Origin: Bacteroidota bacterium
GTDB lineage: Bacteria; Bacteroidota; Bacteroidia; JABDFU01
Reading direction: 5' to 3'
Assembly: GCA_016183775.1 (NCBI GenBank)
Contig: JACPDY010000015.1
Location: forward strand, 1-60,784
DNA: 60,784 nt
The notes under the pieces are model-generated. The model searched no databases. It was not told the DNA's origin and saw only the letters and a list, made by a program, of their open reading frames with translations. Shown piece by piece: positions 7,276 to 15,405 of the stretch; within the stretch, counting starts at the first letter, position 1; each line of letters opens with the position of its first letter. Both the position numbers and the translations under genes were made by a program.

Positions 7276-9465
7276 TTATTTCGTAAATAACATTTCACGG
7301 TACTTCGGCAAAGGCCACTGCTCATCATCGATCAATAACTCAAGTTTATCCACATTATAACGTATAGTCTCGAAGTGCGGCTTAACCTTCTCACAATAGG
7401 CAACAGCCTGCTTCTTGTGATCCTCTATTGCATTGGCCTTCTTTCGCTCTTCCGTCATATTATCAACACTGTTTTTAATGGTTGATATGCGTTCGGATAT
7501 TTCTTTTATCATTTCCAGCTGGGTCGCCGCATTTTTCTTAAACTCTACTCCATCAAAAATATCCTTCATTTTCTTTACATTGTCGATCAGCAAATTCTGA
7601 TAGCGGATAGCGGTTGGAATAACATGGTTCAAAGCAAGATCGCCGATGATACGCGATTCGATCTGAATTTTTTTGGTATATGTTTCCAGGTAAATAGCGT
7701 GGCGGGCTTCCTGCTCACGTTGACTCATTATACTGTGACGCTCAAACAGCTTAACGGAACTATTGCTGACATATGCATCAAGCGCCTGCGGAGTTGTCTT
7801 GATATTGTTCAAACCGCGCTTGGCCGCCTCTTTCACCCACTCTTCGCCATAACCATTGCCTTCAAACAATATTCTTTTTGATGACTTGATATATGTTACC
7901 AATACCTGGAAGATCGCTTCATCTTTATCAACGCCTTTATTTATCAATACGTCAACTTCTTTTTTAAATTCAACCAGCTGATCAGCCATGATCGCATTCA
8001 ATACCGTCATCGCTCCTGCGCAATTAGCTGATGAGCCGACAGCACGGAACTCAAACTTATTACCTGTAAACGCAAATGGAGATGTGCGGTTACGATCGGT
8101 ATTGTCAAGCAAAATATCCGGGATCTTACCGATACCTAATTTCAAAGCCGTTTTCTCGTCAGGTGTCATTTTTCCTGACTTAACCTTTTTTTCCAAATCG
8201 TTAAACACTTGCGTTAACTGCGAACCAATAAATATGGACATGATAGCCGGAGGCGCTTCGTTGGCACCCAGGCGGTGATCATTATTCGCCGAAGCGATAC
8301 TTGCGCGCATCAGATCGGCATTATCATTTACCGCCTTGATCGTATTAATAAAAAAAGTTAAGAACTGTAAGTTCGTTTTAGGCGTTTTGCCCGGACTCAA
8401 TAAATTTTTACCGGTATTGGTGCCCAGGCTCCAGTTATTGTGCTTACCGCTTCCGTTAACACCGGCAAAAGGTTTCTCATGCAGTAACACACGGAAGTTA
8501 TGACGCCTTGCCACTTTTTCCATCACATCCATCAACAGCTGGTTATGATCGACAGCAAGATTACATTCTTCGAATACAGGAGCGCACTCAAATTGATTTG
8601 GTGCAACTTCGTTGTGACGGGTCTTAATAGGAACACCCAGCAGCCAACACTCCACTTCCAACTCGCGCATAAATGATGTGGCCCTGTCGGGAATACTTCC
8701 GAAATAATGATCTTCCAGTTGTTGACCCTTTGCCGGCGCATGACCGAACAGCGTACGACCCGTCATAATAAGATCCGGGCGCGCATTAAACAAGGCGGTA
8801 TCAACTAAAAAGTATTCCTGCTCCCATCCAAGGGTTGCAGATACTTTGCTAACATTCTTATCGAAATACTGGCACACTTCAGTAGCGGCTTTGTCAAGCG
8901 CATGAAGAGCTTTTAATAAAGGTGTTTTAAAATCGAGGGCCTCACCTGTGTAGGATACAAATACCGTGGGGATGCAAAGTGTTTTACCAATGATAAATGC
9001 GGGTGATGTTGGATCCCAAGCAGTATAACCGCGCGCCTCGAAAGTGTTGCGTATACCTCCGCTCGGAAAACTGGATGCATCCGGCTCCTGCTGCACCAAC
9101 TGGTCGCCGCCAAAATTTTCTATAGCACGACCACCTTCGATTGGTGTAAAAAACGCATCGTGTTTTTCAGCAGTAGTTCCTGTTAATGGTTGAAACCAAT
9201 GCGTATAATGACTTACACCTTTTGTTTTTGACCAGGCTTTCATGGAGGCAGCGACCTGGTCCGCCATTTTGCGCTCAATTTTACTGCCGGTATCAATTGC
9301 CGACATCACACTGCTGTATGCCTCGCCCGAAAGGTATTCGCGCATAGCATCACGACCAAAAACATTCTTACCATAATAATCCGAAACATTATCGGATGGC
9401 AGCTCAATATTAATTGGTGTACGACTCAACACTTCTTCTAATGCTTTAAATCTGTGAATGGCCAT
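7276..9465 (-). CDS. glnN: type III glutamine synthetase
   Basis: The 729-aa protein has the length of the GSIII family, much longer than GSI (about 470). It makes glutamine from glutamate and ammonia with ATP. Motifs include GWEQEYFLVD (metal-binding glutamates), NEVAPNQFECAPVFEE, HEKPFAGVNGSGKHNNWS (the ATP/glutamate loop) and DRNRTSPFAFTGNKFEFRAVGSS. The N-terminal region FGRDAMREYLS is typical of GSIII. Upstream are a well-formed promoter and a palindrome in the leader, so control by nitrogen status is likely. It is a single gene, convergent with the TMTC-like gene. Confidence 0.96.
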   Translation of the reverse strand: MAIHRFKALEEVLSRTPINIELPSDNVSDYYGKNVFGRDAMREYLSGEAYSSVMSAIDTGSKIERKMADQVAASMKAWSKTKGVSHYTHWFQPLTGTTAEKHDAFFTPIEGGRAIENFGGDQLVQQEPDASSFPSGGIRNTFEARGYTAWDPTSPAFIIGKTLCIPTVFVSYTGEALDFKTPLLKALHALDKAATEVCQYFDKNVSKVSATLGWEQEYFLVDTALFNARPDLIMTGRTLFGHAPAKGQQLEDHYFGSIPDRATSFMRELEVECWLLGVPIKTRHNEVAPNQFECAPVFEECNLAVDHNQLLMDVMEKVARRHNFRVLLHEKPFAGVNGSGKHNNWSLGTNTGKNLLSPGKTPKTNLQFLTFFINTIKAVNDNADLMRASIASANNDHRLGANEAPPAIMSIFIGSQLTQVFNDLEKKVKSGKMTPDEKTALKLGIGKIPDILLDNTDRNRTSPFAFTGNKFEFRAVGSSANCAGAMTVLNAIMADQLVEFKKEVDVLINKGVDKDEAIFQVLVTYIKSSKRILFEGNGYGEEWVKEAAKRGLNNIKTTPQALDAYVSNSSVKLFERHSIMSQREQEARHAIYLETYTKKIQIESRIIGDLALNHVIPTAIRYQNLLIDNVKKMKDIFDGVEFKKNAATQLEMIKEISERISTIKNSVDNMTEERKKANAIEDHKKQAVAYCEKVKPHFETIRYNVDKLELLIDDEQWPLPKYREMLFTK

Positions 9466-9538
9466 GAGTAGAAAAGATTTAGGATTAAAGATTTAAAAAT
9501 TTACGACTTATTTTATAAAAAATGACTTTTCTATACTT

Positions 9539-9561
9539 TACCCCCTATTTTTTAGGGGGTA
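9539..9561. promoter_or_regulatory. palindrome in the glnN leader
   Basis: The arms TACCCCCT (9539-9546) and AGGGGGTA (9554-9561) are perfect, with a 7-nt A/T loop. No T-run follows on either strand. The site lies downstream of the predicted glnN start site (about 9581) and 74 bp before the ATG, so it is either an operator or an RNA hairpin in the 5' UTR. Confidence 0.6.
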
Positions 9562-9586
9562 CATTAAAATAATGAACTTAATTTGA

Positions 9587-9619
9587 CAAATGTAGGCCAT
9601 TTTTATGGTGTAGATCAAA
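9587..9619 (-). promoter_or_regulatory. Bacteroidota-type promoter of glnN
   Basis: On the minus strand TTTG (9619-9616) and TACATTTG (9594-9587) are separated by 21 bp, the same geometry as the pheA leader promoter. The start site would be near 9581, giving a leader of about 115 nt that contains the palindrome. Confidence 0.7.
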
Positions 9620-10047
9620 AAATATATAATACTTTTTTAACAGGTTGTTAATTTCTGTTTAAGGAAAGTAATAACCTGTCGGACTTCCACCGGATCTGAT
9701 CTGGAATCGGGTGTTTTCACGCTTTTCCACCCGAAAAACTTACCTGTCGCTATGAGTGCCGTTATAGTCGGAATATATAATTGCAACTATTTGAATTACA
9801 ATATCTTGATGGCATAATACACCCAAAAAGCACCCTTTTGTGAATAATTTTTAATATATAAATCCTGGCCTTATCTTTTAAGAGGTGTCATTATATTTTA
9901 TCCTCAATACCAGGTAGTTGCAATGATGCACGTCTCTTTAACTCCTCTTTTCATCGTAATCATTCTACTGATTTACACACTTTAGTGAAACTCCACCCAT
10001 TCTTAATACGTAAAAAATAATAAGTATTGAAGTAAAAGGATGGAAAA
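9620..10047. other. long divergent intergenic region between glnN and the lytic transglycosylase
   Basis: This stretch shows no convincing gene. It holds a loose inverted repeat ACAGGTT (9640-9646) / AACCTGT (9673-9679) and the repeated word ACCTGTCG (9675-9682 and about 9743-9750). Neither has a T-run. A promoter for the plus-strand gene at 10048 is expected here, but no good TAnnTTTG was found. Confidence 0.4.
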
Positions 10048-11550
10048 ATGGTTATCAAGCTGCTTAAAATACGACATGTTCTGATGGCAATGATGGTGAT
10101 CCTTGTTGTACAAACGCGCGAGTGTGTAAGAGGAATAAAAAAACTCAGCAGAACAACAGATACTGCCAGCATGAACAAGCTTTCAGATATTGAATTGATA
10201 AAGAATAAGGGCAAACTGGTTGTGTTGGCCGAAAATAACTCTACCAGCTATTTCGTTTATAAAGGAGAACCTTTGGGTTACGATTATGAAATGCTTTCGG
10301 CCTATGCCGGATATCTTGGTGTTGAGTTGGAAATGATCGTTATAAATGACATGAATACGATCCTAGACGAACTAAATGCGGGTAAGGCTGATATCGCCGC
10401 CGCTAACCTCACTGTTACCAACGACAGGAACAAAATAGTCAACTTTACCACCCCCCTGCTGCAAACAAGACAAGTATTGGTACAGCGCAAACCTGATGGC
10501 TGGCAAAAGATGACAAGCCCGGCTCTCGAAAAGAAATTTATCAGAAACCTGAATGAACTGATAGGTAAAAATATCCATGTACGAAAGGCCTCTTCATTTT
10601 ATACACGCTTGCAAAGTCTTTCGGAAGAGATAGGCGGAGAAATCAGGATCACTGAAGCAACCGGGAATCTGGATAGCGAAGAACTCATCAGTTTCGTTGC
10701 TAAAGGATATATCGATTATACTGTTGTGGACGAAAATGTAGCCATGATCAATCAAACCTACTATGATAATATTGATATAAAAACAGCCATTAGTTTTCCG
10801 CAAAAAATAGCCTGGGCTGTCAGCAAAAGATCTCCAAAACTGTTAAACAGCATAAATGAATGGCTTATCAATAAAAAGAACAGGTCGCTGCAGACTGCAA
10901 TATTCACCAAGTACTATATAAATCAAAGAGCAGCCGGCGAGCGCATGGAGAGCGAATTCTTCTGTTCAAACGGAGGCTCCCTTTCACCTTACGACCATGC
11001 CATACGGAAATACAGCAAAAAATTAGGATGGGACTGGCGGCTTATGGCAGCTATGATATACCAGGAGTCGAATTTTAATCCCGACGCGCAATCATGGGCA
11101 GGGGCTTCCGGCCTTATGCAACTGATACCGGCTACAGCCAAACGTTTCGGCATGGACACCCTGATCGCCTCACCGGTTCAGAATATTGAGGCAGGAACAA
11201 ATTTTCTTATACATTTAAACAAATACTGGAGAGATTTTATATCCGACTCAGCTGAACGTATAAAATTTGTTCTGGCTTCCTATAATGTAGGGCTTGGCCA
11301 CGTAATAGATGCCCGCAACCTTGCAGCCAAGTATGACAAAGACCCGGACCTTTGGGATAACAATGTAGACTTTTACCTGCTTAATAAAGCCAAACCAAAA
11401 TACTATAATGATGATATTGTTAAGTATGGCTACTGCCGCGGTGAAGAGCCTTATAATTATGTGAAAGAAATTTTGATCAGAGTGGAACATTACCGCAATG
11501 TTTTACGTATACGGGAGCAAATGCCGGTTTTAGCAAGGCTTGAAAAATAG
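10048..11550 (+). CDS. mltF: MltF-like membrane-bound lytic murein transglycosylase (solute-binding domain + SLT domain)
   Basis: The 500-aa exported protein cleaves peptidoglycan glycan strands to 1,6-anhydro ends. An N-terminal hydrophobic segment (about 10-23) is followed by a periplasmic solute-binding type 3 domain (about 50-290, e.g. GEPLGYDYEMLSAYAGYLG). A C-terminal SLT lysozyme-like domain (about 315-490) has the catalytic glutamate at 340 in YQESNFNP and AGASGLMQLIPATAKRFGM. This two-domain order is that of MltF, where the first domain senses a ligand and modulates the second. A small unknown gene follows by 33 bp. Confidence 0.9.
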   Translation: MVIKLLKIRHVLMAMMVILVVQTRECVRGIKKLSRTTDTASMNKLSDIELIKNKGKLVVLAENNSTSYFVYKGEPLGYDYEMLSAYAGYLGVELEMIVINDMNTILDELNAGKADIAAANLTVTNDRNKIVNFTTPLLQTRQVLVQRKPDGWQKMTSPALEKKFIRNLNELIGKNIHVRKASSFYTRLQSLSEEIGGEIRITEATGNLDSEELISFVAKGYIDYTVVDENVAMINQTYYDNIDIKTAISFPQKIAWAVSKRSPKLLNSINEWLINKKNRSLQTAIFTKYYINQRAAGERMESEFFCSNGGSLSPYDHAIRKYSKKLGWDWRLMAAMIYQESNFNPDAQSWAGASGLMQLIPATAKRFGMDTLIASPVQNIEAGTNFLIHLNKYWRDFISDSAERIKFVLASYNVGLGHVIDARNLAAKYDKDPDLWDNNVDFYLLNKAKPKYYNDDIVKYGYCRGEEPYNYVKEILIRVEHYRNVLRIREQMPVLARLEK

Positions 11551-11583
11551 CCGGAAAATAATAAACTAAACACCCTATATGCT

Positions 11584-11760
11584 ATGAACAGGGAACAATT
11601 GCAGGAAGTGCTCAAATGGTTGAACGACCAGATCGAGTACGCAAATGAAGCGATCCACGAATCACATCAATCGCATAATTACGGAAGAGAATCGCAATAC
11701 GAAGGGATAAGAGACGCGTTCATGCGATGCCTGAATAAACTGCAGCAGGAAGGAAAGTAA
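11584..11760 (+). CDS. small conserved-looking hypothetical protein (58 aa)
   Basis: This is a 58-codon frame from ATG 11584 to TAA 11758-11760, directly after the lytic transglycosylase and convergent with the M23 gene. The product is rich in Glu, Gln, His and Asn with a likely helical pattern (REQLQEVLKWLNDQIEYAN, then DAFMRCLNKLQQE). It has no signal peptide and no motif I recognise. Codon choice looks like that of neighbours, and it fills the only gap between the two genes. Confidence 0.6.
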   Translation: MNREQLQEVLKWLNDQIEYANEAIHESHQSHNYGRESQYEGIRDAFMRCLNKLQQEGK

Positions 11761-11768
11761 AATGATAT

Positions 11769-12743
11769 TTATCCTATTACAATTTTTTGACCGGCTTTCA
11801 GTCGCGACCACTGACTTATTTTATTTTGCAAAGCAAGTGCTTTTGCCGAAACGCCAAAATGTTTGGCCACATCAAAAACAGTATCCCCTTTTTTTGCTAT
11901 ATACTCCTTAATATCAGGAGGATATGCCGACAAACCTAAACGGGTACTTTTAATGATCAATCTTTCACTTACCAATTTTTGCTCAGCAAATTCAAACAGA
12001 TACATTGGATTAATTGGTTTACTTTTAAAGCGAATTTCAAAATGTAAATGAGTGCCGGTTGAATGCCCAGTTGACCCACCCAGTCCCAGCAAATCCCCTG
12101 AATTCACAACTTGGCCTGGTTTCACCTTTATCTTTGTTAAATGCGCGTATAGCGTTTCCAAGCCATTGGCGTGCCTTACAATAACCACGTTACCAAATCC
12201 TCCCTGGAATCTTGCAAAACGTACAACACCATCGAAGGCAGCTACCACTTTATCCCCCTTGTTAAGATCTATATCCACACCGTTATGGTTGGCTGTTTTT
12301 CTCCATCCGAACTTTGAAGTAATAACCCCTACGATCGGCAAAGAGTATCCCATATGCTGTTCATCTATAAGACTGATAACACAGGTTGTATCCAGCCTTT
12401 CTGTCAATTCTTTCACTGAAAAAATATGCTTTTCGTCCCAGTCATTCTGCTTCTCGACCGCCGCTACCAGTTCACACTTATGCTTTTTTACAACGGAATT
12501 AATCTCATCAACCAGCTCAACCGGGATTGAATCCATTTCAAACAGAAAATCAACCAGTGAATACAGCTGCTGCTGATTCATGGACCGAATGAAACTGCGG
12601 ACAGAATCTCCGGCCGCTATTTGTTCAACATTAATAGTACGGACACTTGTATCGACAGGAGCAGAAGATTTTTTTTCACCTGCAAAGACAATCAGAGGAA
12701 AACAAAAAAGGGTTGTAAAAAGTCGCTTGAATGGTCCTTGCAT
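11769..12743 (-). CDS. M23 peptidoglycan endopeptidase with C-terminal LysM
   Basis: The 324-aa exported protein opens with a hydrophobic signal segment (about 8-22, ending VFAGE). The zinc endopeptidase domain (about 135-245) shows HNGVDIDL with ligands H153 and D157, then THLHFEI with the catalytic/ligand histidines H232 and H234. A single LysM domain (about 279-323, KKGDTVFDVAKHFGV) would anchor it to peptidoglycan. The LysM follows the peptidase domain here. It probably cleaves peptide cross-links in the periplasm. Confidence 0.9.
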   Translation of the reverse strand: MQGPFKRLFTTLFCFPLIVFAGEKKSSAPVDTSVRTINVEQIAAGDSVRSFIRSMNQQQLYSLVDFLFEMDSIPVELVDEINSVVKKHKCELVAAVEKQNDWDEKHIFSVKELTERLDTTCVISLIDEQHMGYSLPIVGVITSKFGWRKTANHNGVDIDLNKGDKVVAAFDGVVRFARFQGGFGNVVIVRHANGLETLYAHLTKIKVKPGQVVNSGDLLGLGGSTGHSTGTHLHFEIRFKSKPINPMYLFEFAEQKLVSERLIIKSTRLGLSAYPPDIKEYIAKKGDTVFDVAKHFGVSAKALALQNKISQWSRLKAGQKIVIG

Positions 12744-12881
12744 GAATTTCTAAACTAGAAAAGAAATCCTTAAACAACAAGGGATTTGGCAAAAAATAGC
12801 CCTATCTACTGATTAATCCGACAAATATGTAAAAAGGAAGGTTATATGGTAAAATAACAGGCAAAAACAATTTACCAATAG

Positions 12882-14105
12882 CTATGCAATAGCACTTTTT
12901 GTCTGTACAATTTTCCTTCCCGGATAAACCTTTAATGCCGCGTCAAGGCACTCCATCGCATTCTTTAAGGCTTGCTTATTTAAAACATACGCAATGCGTA
13001 CCTCATCAGTACCGGCACCCGGTGTAGAATAAAAACCGGTAGCGGGCGCCATCATTACTGTTTGATCATTGTGGTTAAAATCTTCAAGTAACCACTGGCA
13101 AAACTTATCTGAATTATCAATCGGCAAACGGGCAATACAATAAAAAGCGCCGATTGGCCTGGGACACAGCACACCTTCCATCTTATTGAGCGCCTCAATC
13201 ACAAAATCCCTGCGACCAACATATTCTTTCTTAACTTTTTCAAAATATTCTTTTGGTGTGTCAATTGCTGCTTCCGCACCTATCTGTCCGTATGTAGGCG
13301 GACTTAAACGGGCCTGCGCAAATTTCAAAGAGGCACTCATCACTTCTTTATTCTTTGTAATAAGGGCTCCTATCCTGGCCCCGCAGGCACTGTAACGTTT
13401 GGATATCGAATCGAGCATAACAACATTTTGCTCAATCCCTTTCAAATGCATTACTGAAACATATTCCTTCCCATCATAACAAAACTCACGATATACTTCG
13501 TCAGACAATAAGAACAGGTCATACTTCAGCACTAACTCCCGTAATGACTCTAACTCTTGTTTTGAATACAAATAACCTGTTGGATTGCCGGGATTACAAA
13601 TTATTATTCCTTTTGTTTTAGGAGTGATCAACTTTTCAAATTCGCTGATCGGCGGTAACGCAAACCCCGTTTCAATATATGAACGGATCGGCTTGACAAC
13701 TATGTCAGCGGCACAGGCAAATCCATTATAGTTGGCATAAAATGGTTCGGGAATAATAACTTCATCACCTGTATTAAAACAGGTCATCATTGCTATTGAC
13801 AATGCTTCTGAGCCTCCGGTAGTAATCATGATTTCGGAAAAATCCAGATCAATCTTATAAGACTTATAATAGCTAACCAGTTTCTTCCGGTATGATTCAT
13901 TACCTGCCGAATGAGAATATTCTATGACAGGAATATCGGCTTTCTTAACAGCATCAAGCATTACTTTAGGTGTTTCAATATCTGGCTGACCAATATTGAG
14001 GTGATAGACAATACGTCCATCCTTTTTGGCTTTTTCAGCATAAGGAACCAGCTTACGTATTGGCGAAGCGGGCATACTTAATCCCTTTTTAGAAATTTTC
14101 GGCAT
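12882..14105 (-). CDS. class I PLP-dependent aminotransferase (aspartate aminotransferase family)
   Basis: The 407-aa cytoplasmic fold-type I enzyme has HLNIGQPDIETP at 35-46, the NPGNPTG motif at 171-177, SDEVYREF at 201-208 and the PLP lysine K236 in LDSISKRYSACGARIG. This subgroup is annotated as aspartate or aromatic aminotransferase in Bacteroidota; substrate choice cannot be read from motifs. It is transcribed away from the DUF1573 pair's terminator, which separates it from those genes. Confidence 0.85.
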   Translation of the reverse strand: MPKISKKGLSMPASPIRKLVPYAEKAKKDGRIVYHLNIGQPDIETPKVMLDAVKKADIPVIEYSHSAGNESYRKKLVSYYKSYKIDLDFSEIMITTGGSEALSIAMMTCFNTGDEVIIPEPFYANYNGFACAADIVVKPIRSYIETGFALPPISEFEKLITPKTKGIIICNPGNPTGYLYSKQELESLRELVLKYDLFLLSDEVYREFCYDGKEYVSVMHLKGIEQNVVMLDSISKRYSACGARIGALITKNKEVMSASLKFAQARLSPPTYGQIGAEAAIDTPKEYFEKVKKEYVGRRDFVIEALNKMEGVLCPRPIGAFYCIARLPIDNSDKFCQWLLEDFNHNDQTVMMAPATGFYSTPGAGTDEVRIAYVLNKQALKNAMECLDAALKVYPGRKIVQTKSAIA

Positions 14106-14161
14106 TGTTTATATTGTTTTTGGAAATGCAAAGATTCATATTTTTATTGAAAATGCCTAAA

Positions 14162-14198
14162 AACAAAACCGTTCCGATCATATCGGAACGGTTTTGTT
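14162..14198 (-). terminator. strong bidirectional hairpin terminator after the DUF1573 genes
   Basis: A perfect 17-bp stem (14162-14178 and 14182-14198, core ACCGTTCCGAT) has a 3-nt loop. Its outer base pairs are A/T rich, giving a U-tract-like 3' arm on both strands (GGTTTTGTT). It lies 19 bp after the stop of the minus-strand DUF1573 gene, whose transcript it most likely ends. Confidence 0.85.
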
Positions 14199-14216
14199 CG
14201 GATAAATTTCTCTGAA

Positions 14217-14699
14217 TTATTTTCTCGGGGTCTCCGGTGTAGTTGTTGTTGCCGGAGTAACTGGTGCGGCCGGAGCTGCAGGAGTTGGGTCAGGCTTAAC
14301 AGTCCCTTTGATCTTCAACACTTTTGATGGTGTTTTAGCATTTGATGTAACAGTTACTGTCTTTTCAAATGCGCCGATACGATCTGTAGCATAGTGAACT
14401 TTAATTGAAGCTGTTTCTCCCGGTTTAATGGGCTCCTTAGGCCAAGTAGGTACTGTACATCCGCATGAGCCTGTGGAATTAGAAATGATTAACGGTTCTT
14501 TACCAGTATTTTTGAACTTAAACTCACGGTTCCCATCCGCATTGTGCTCAATAGTGCCATAATCGATAACTTCAGTTTCAAATACAATATCAGCTGCATT
14601 TGGATTGGTCGGATCAGCTGTAGTTGTACCCTGCGCTTGTATTACTCCTACCAGGGCCATGCTCAACATAAACCCGAGTGACAAGATTACTTTTTTCAT
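14217..14699 (-). CDS. secreted DUF1573 protein (second of a tandem pair)
   Basis: The 160-aa product has a signal peptide (about 1-22, ending VIQAQ). A single Ig-like DUF1573 domain (about 38-133) carries the family words FKFKNTGKEPLIISN, GSCGCTVPTWPKEPIKPGE and TVTVTSNAKTPSKVLKIKG. The tail is rich in Pro, Ala and Thr. The domain is common in secreted proteins of Bacteroidota; its function is unknown. It lies 37 bp after its paralogue at 14737-15198 and before a strong terminator, so the two form a unit. Confidence 0.88.
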   Translation of the reverse strand: MKKVILSLGFMLSMALVGVIQAQGTTTADPTNPNAADIVFETEVIDYGTIEHNADGNREFKFKNTGKEPLIISNSTGSCGCTVPTWPKEPIKPGETASIKVHYATDRIGAFEKTVTVTSNAKTPSKVLKIKGTVKPDPTPAAPAAPVTPATTTTPETPRK

Positions 14700-14736
14700 A
14701 GTTGCGTGTGTTTTTATGGTTATTGATTTGTTTTAC

Positions 14737-15198
14737 TTATTTACCCTCAAAAGGTATGCCACTTTTACTCATACCATTACTTGGAAAAGCTTCTTCAACA
14801 GGTTTGGCTTCGATTTTACCCTTTATTCTGACCACCTTTTGCTGTGTTTTCGCATTTGAGGTAACGGTAACCGTTTTCTCAAACGGCCCTACCCTGTTCG
14901 AATCATACTTAACTTTTATCACCCCCGTGTCTCCGGGTTTAACGGGCTCTTTAGGCCACTGGGGCACTGTACAACCACAGGATGGCTGCGCATTACTTAT
15001 TAACAAGGGCTCCTTTCCGGTGTTTTTAAATTTAAACTCAACGGCGCATTCGGCCCCTTGTTTTAAAGTACCGAAATCGTGCTGGTCGCTTTCAAAAACT
15101 ATTTCTGCAGCATTTGGATTAGGCGGTACATTCTCCTGCGCACTCAATTTCAGAAACCCAGCAAAAACAACTGCTAACGATAAAAAAACTGACTTCAT
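14737..15198 (-). CDS. secreted DUF1573 protein (first of a tandem pair)
   Basis: The 153-aa product starts at ATG 15198, which puts a clean signal peptide (MKSVFLSLAVVFAGFLKLSAQ, cut after about residue 20) at the N-terminus; a longer frame to 15276 would bury it. The DUF1573 domain repeats the words of the neighbour: FKFKNTGKEPLLISN, SCGCTVPQWPKEPVKPGD, TVTVTSNAKTQQKVVRIKG. The identity over these motifs shows a tandem duplication. Function is unknown. A TACTTTTG at 15226-15219 is a possible -7 element. Confidence 0.87.
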   Translation of the reverse strand: MKSVFLSLAVVFAGFLKLSAQENVPPNPNAAEIVFESDQHDFGTLKQGAECAVEFKFKNTGKEPLLISNAQPSCGCTVPQWPKEPVKPGDTGVIKVKYDSNRVGPFEKTVTVTSNAKTQQKVVRIKGKIEAKPVEEAFPSNGMSKSGIPFEGK

Positions 15199-15292
15199 GA
15201 TTGATTTTTTTAGCAACTCAAAAGTAATAAAAATTCCACACAAAATATTTCTGCCAAAATCATGCCATATTACCAAAACAAAGTAATTTTAG

Positions 15293-15300
15293 TAGTTTTG
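15293..15300 (+). promoter_or_regulatory. possible -7 element for tRNA-Gly and valS
   Basis: TAGTTTTG fits TAnnTTTG and ends 15 bp before the tRNA. No TTG lies 21 bp upstream. The short distance to the tRNA 5' end and the lack of any other plus-strand gene nearby support it. Confidence 0.4.
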
Positions 15301-15315
15301 CTTTGATAAAATCAA

Positions 15316-15388
15316 GCGGAAGTAGCTCAGTTGGTAGAGCATCAGCTTCCCAAGCTGAGGGTCGCGGGTTCGAGTCCCGTTTTCCGCT
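15316..15388 (+). tRNA. tRNA-Gly (anticodon CCC)
   Basis: A 73-nt cloverleaf is complete. The acceptor stem GCGGAAG/TTTCCGC closes with one G-U, the D arm is GCTC/GAGC, the anticodon arm TCAGC/GCTGA has loop TTCCCAA (anticodon CCC), and the T arm GCGGG/CCCGT has loop TTCGAGT. The discriminator is U, as in bacterial tRNA-Gly. No CCA is encoded. It ends 17 nt before the valS ATG. Confidence 0.95.
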
Positions 15389-15405
15389 CTGAAAAAGTAC
15401 TATTT

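Noticed and set aside
9539-9561. glnN leader palindrome as a transcription terminator
   Set aside because: No T-run on either strand, and it lies between promoter and gene without a leader peptide.
12052-12576. 174-codon open frame antisense to the M23 peptidase
   Set aside because: The opposite strand has intact peptidase and LysM motifs.
14702-15286. 194-codon open frame antisense to the DUF1573 genes
   Set aside because: Shadow of the true genes, which have signal peptides and family motifs.
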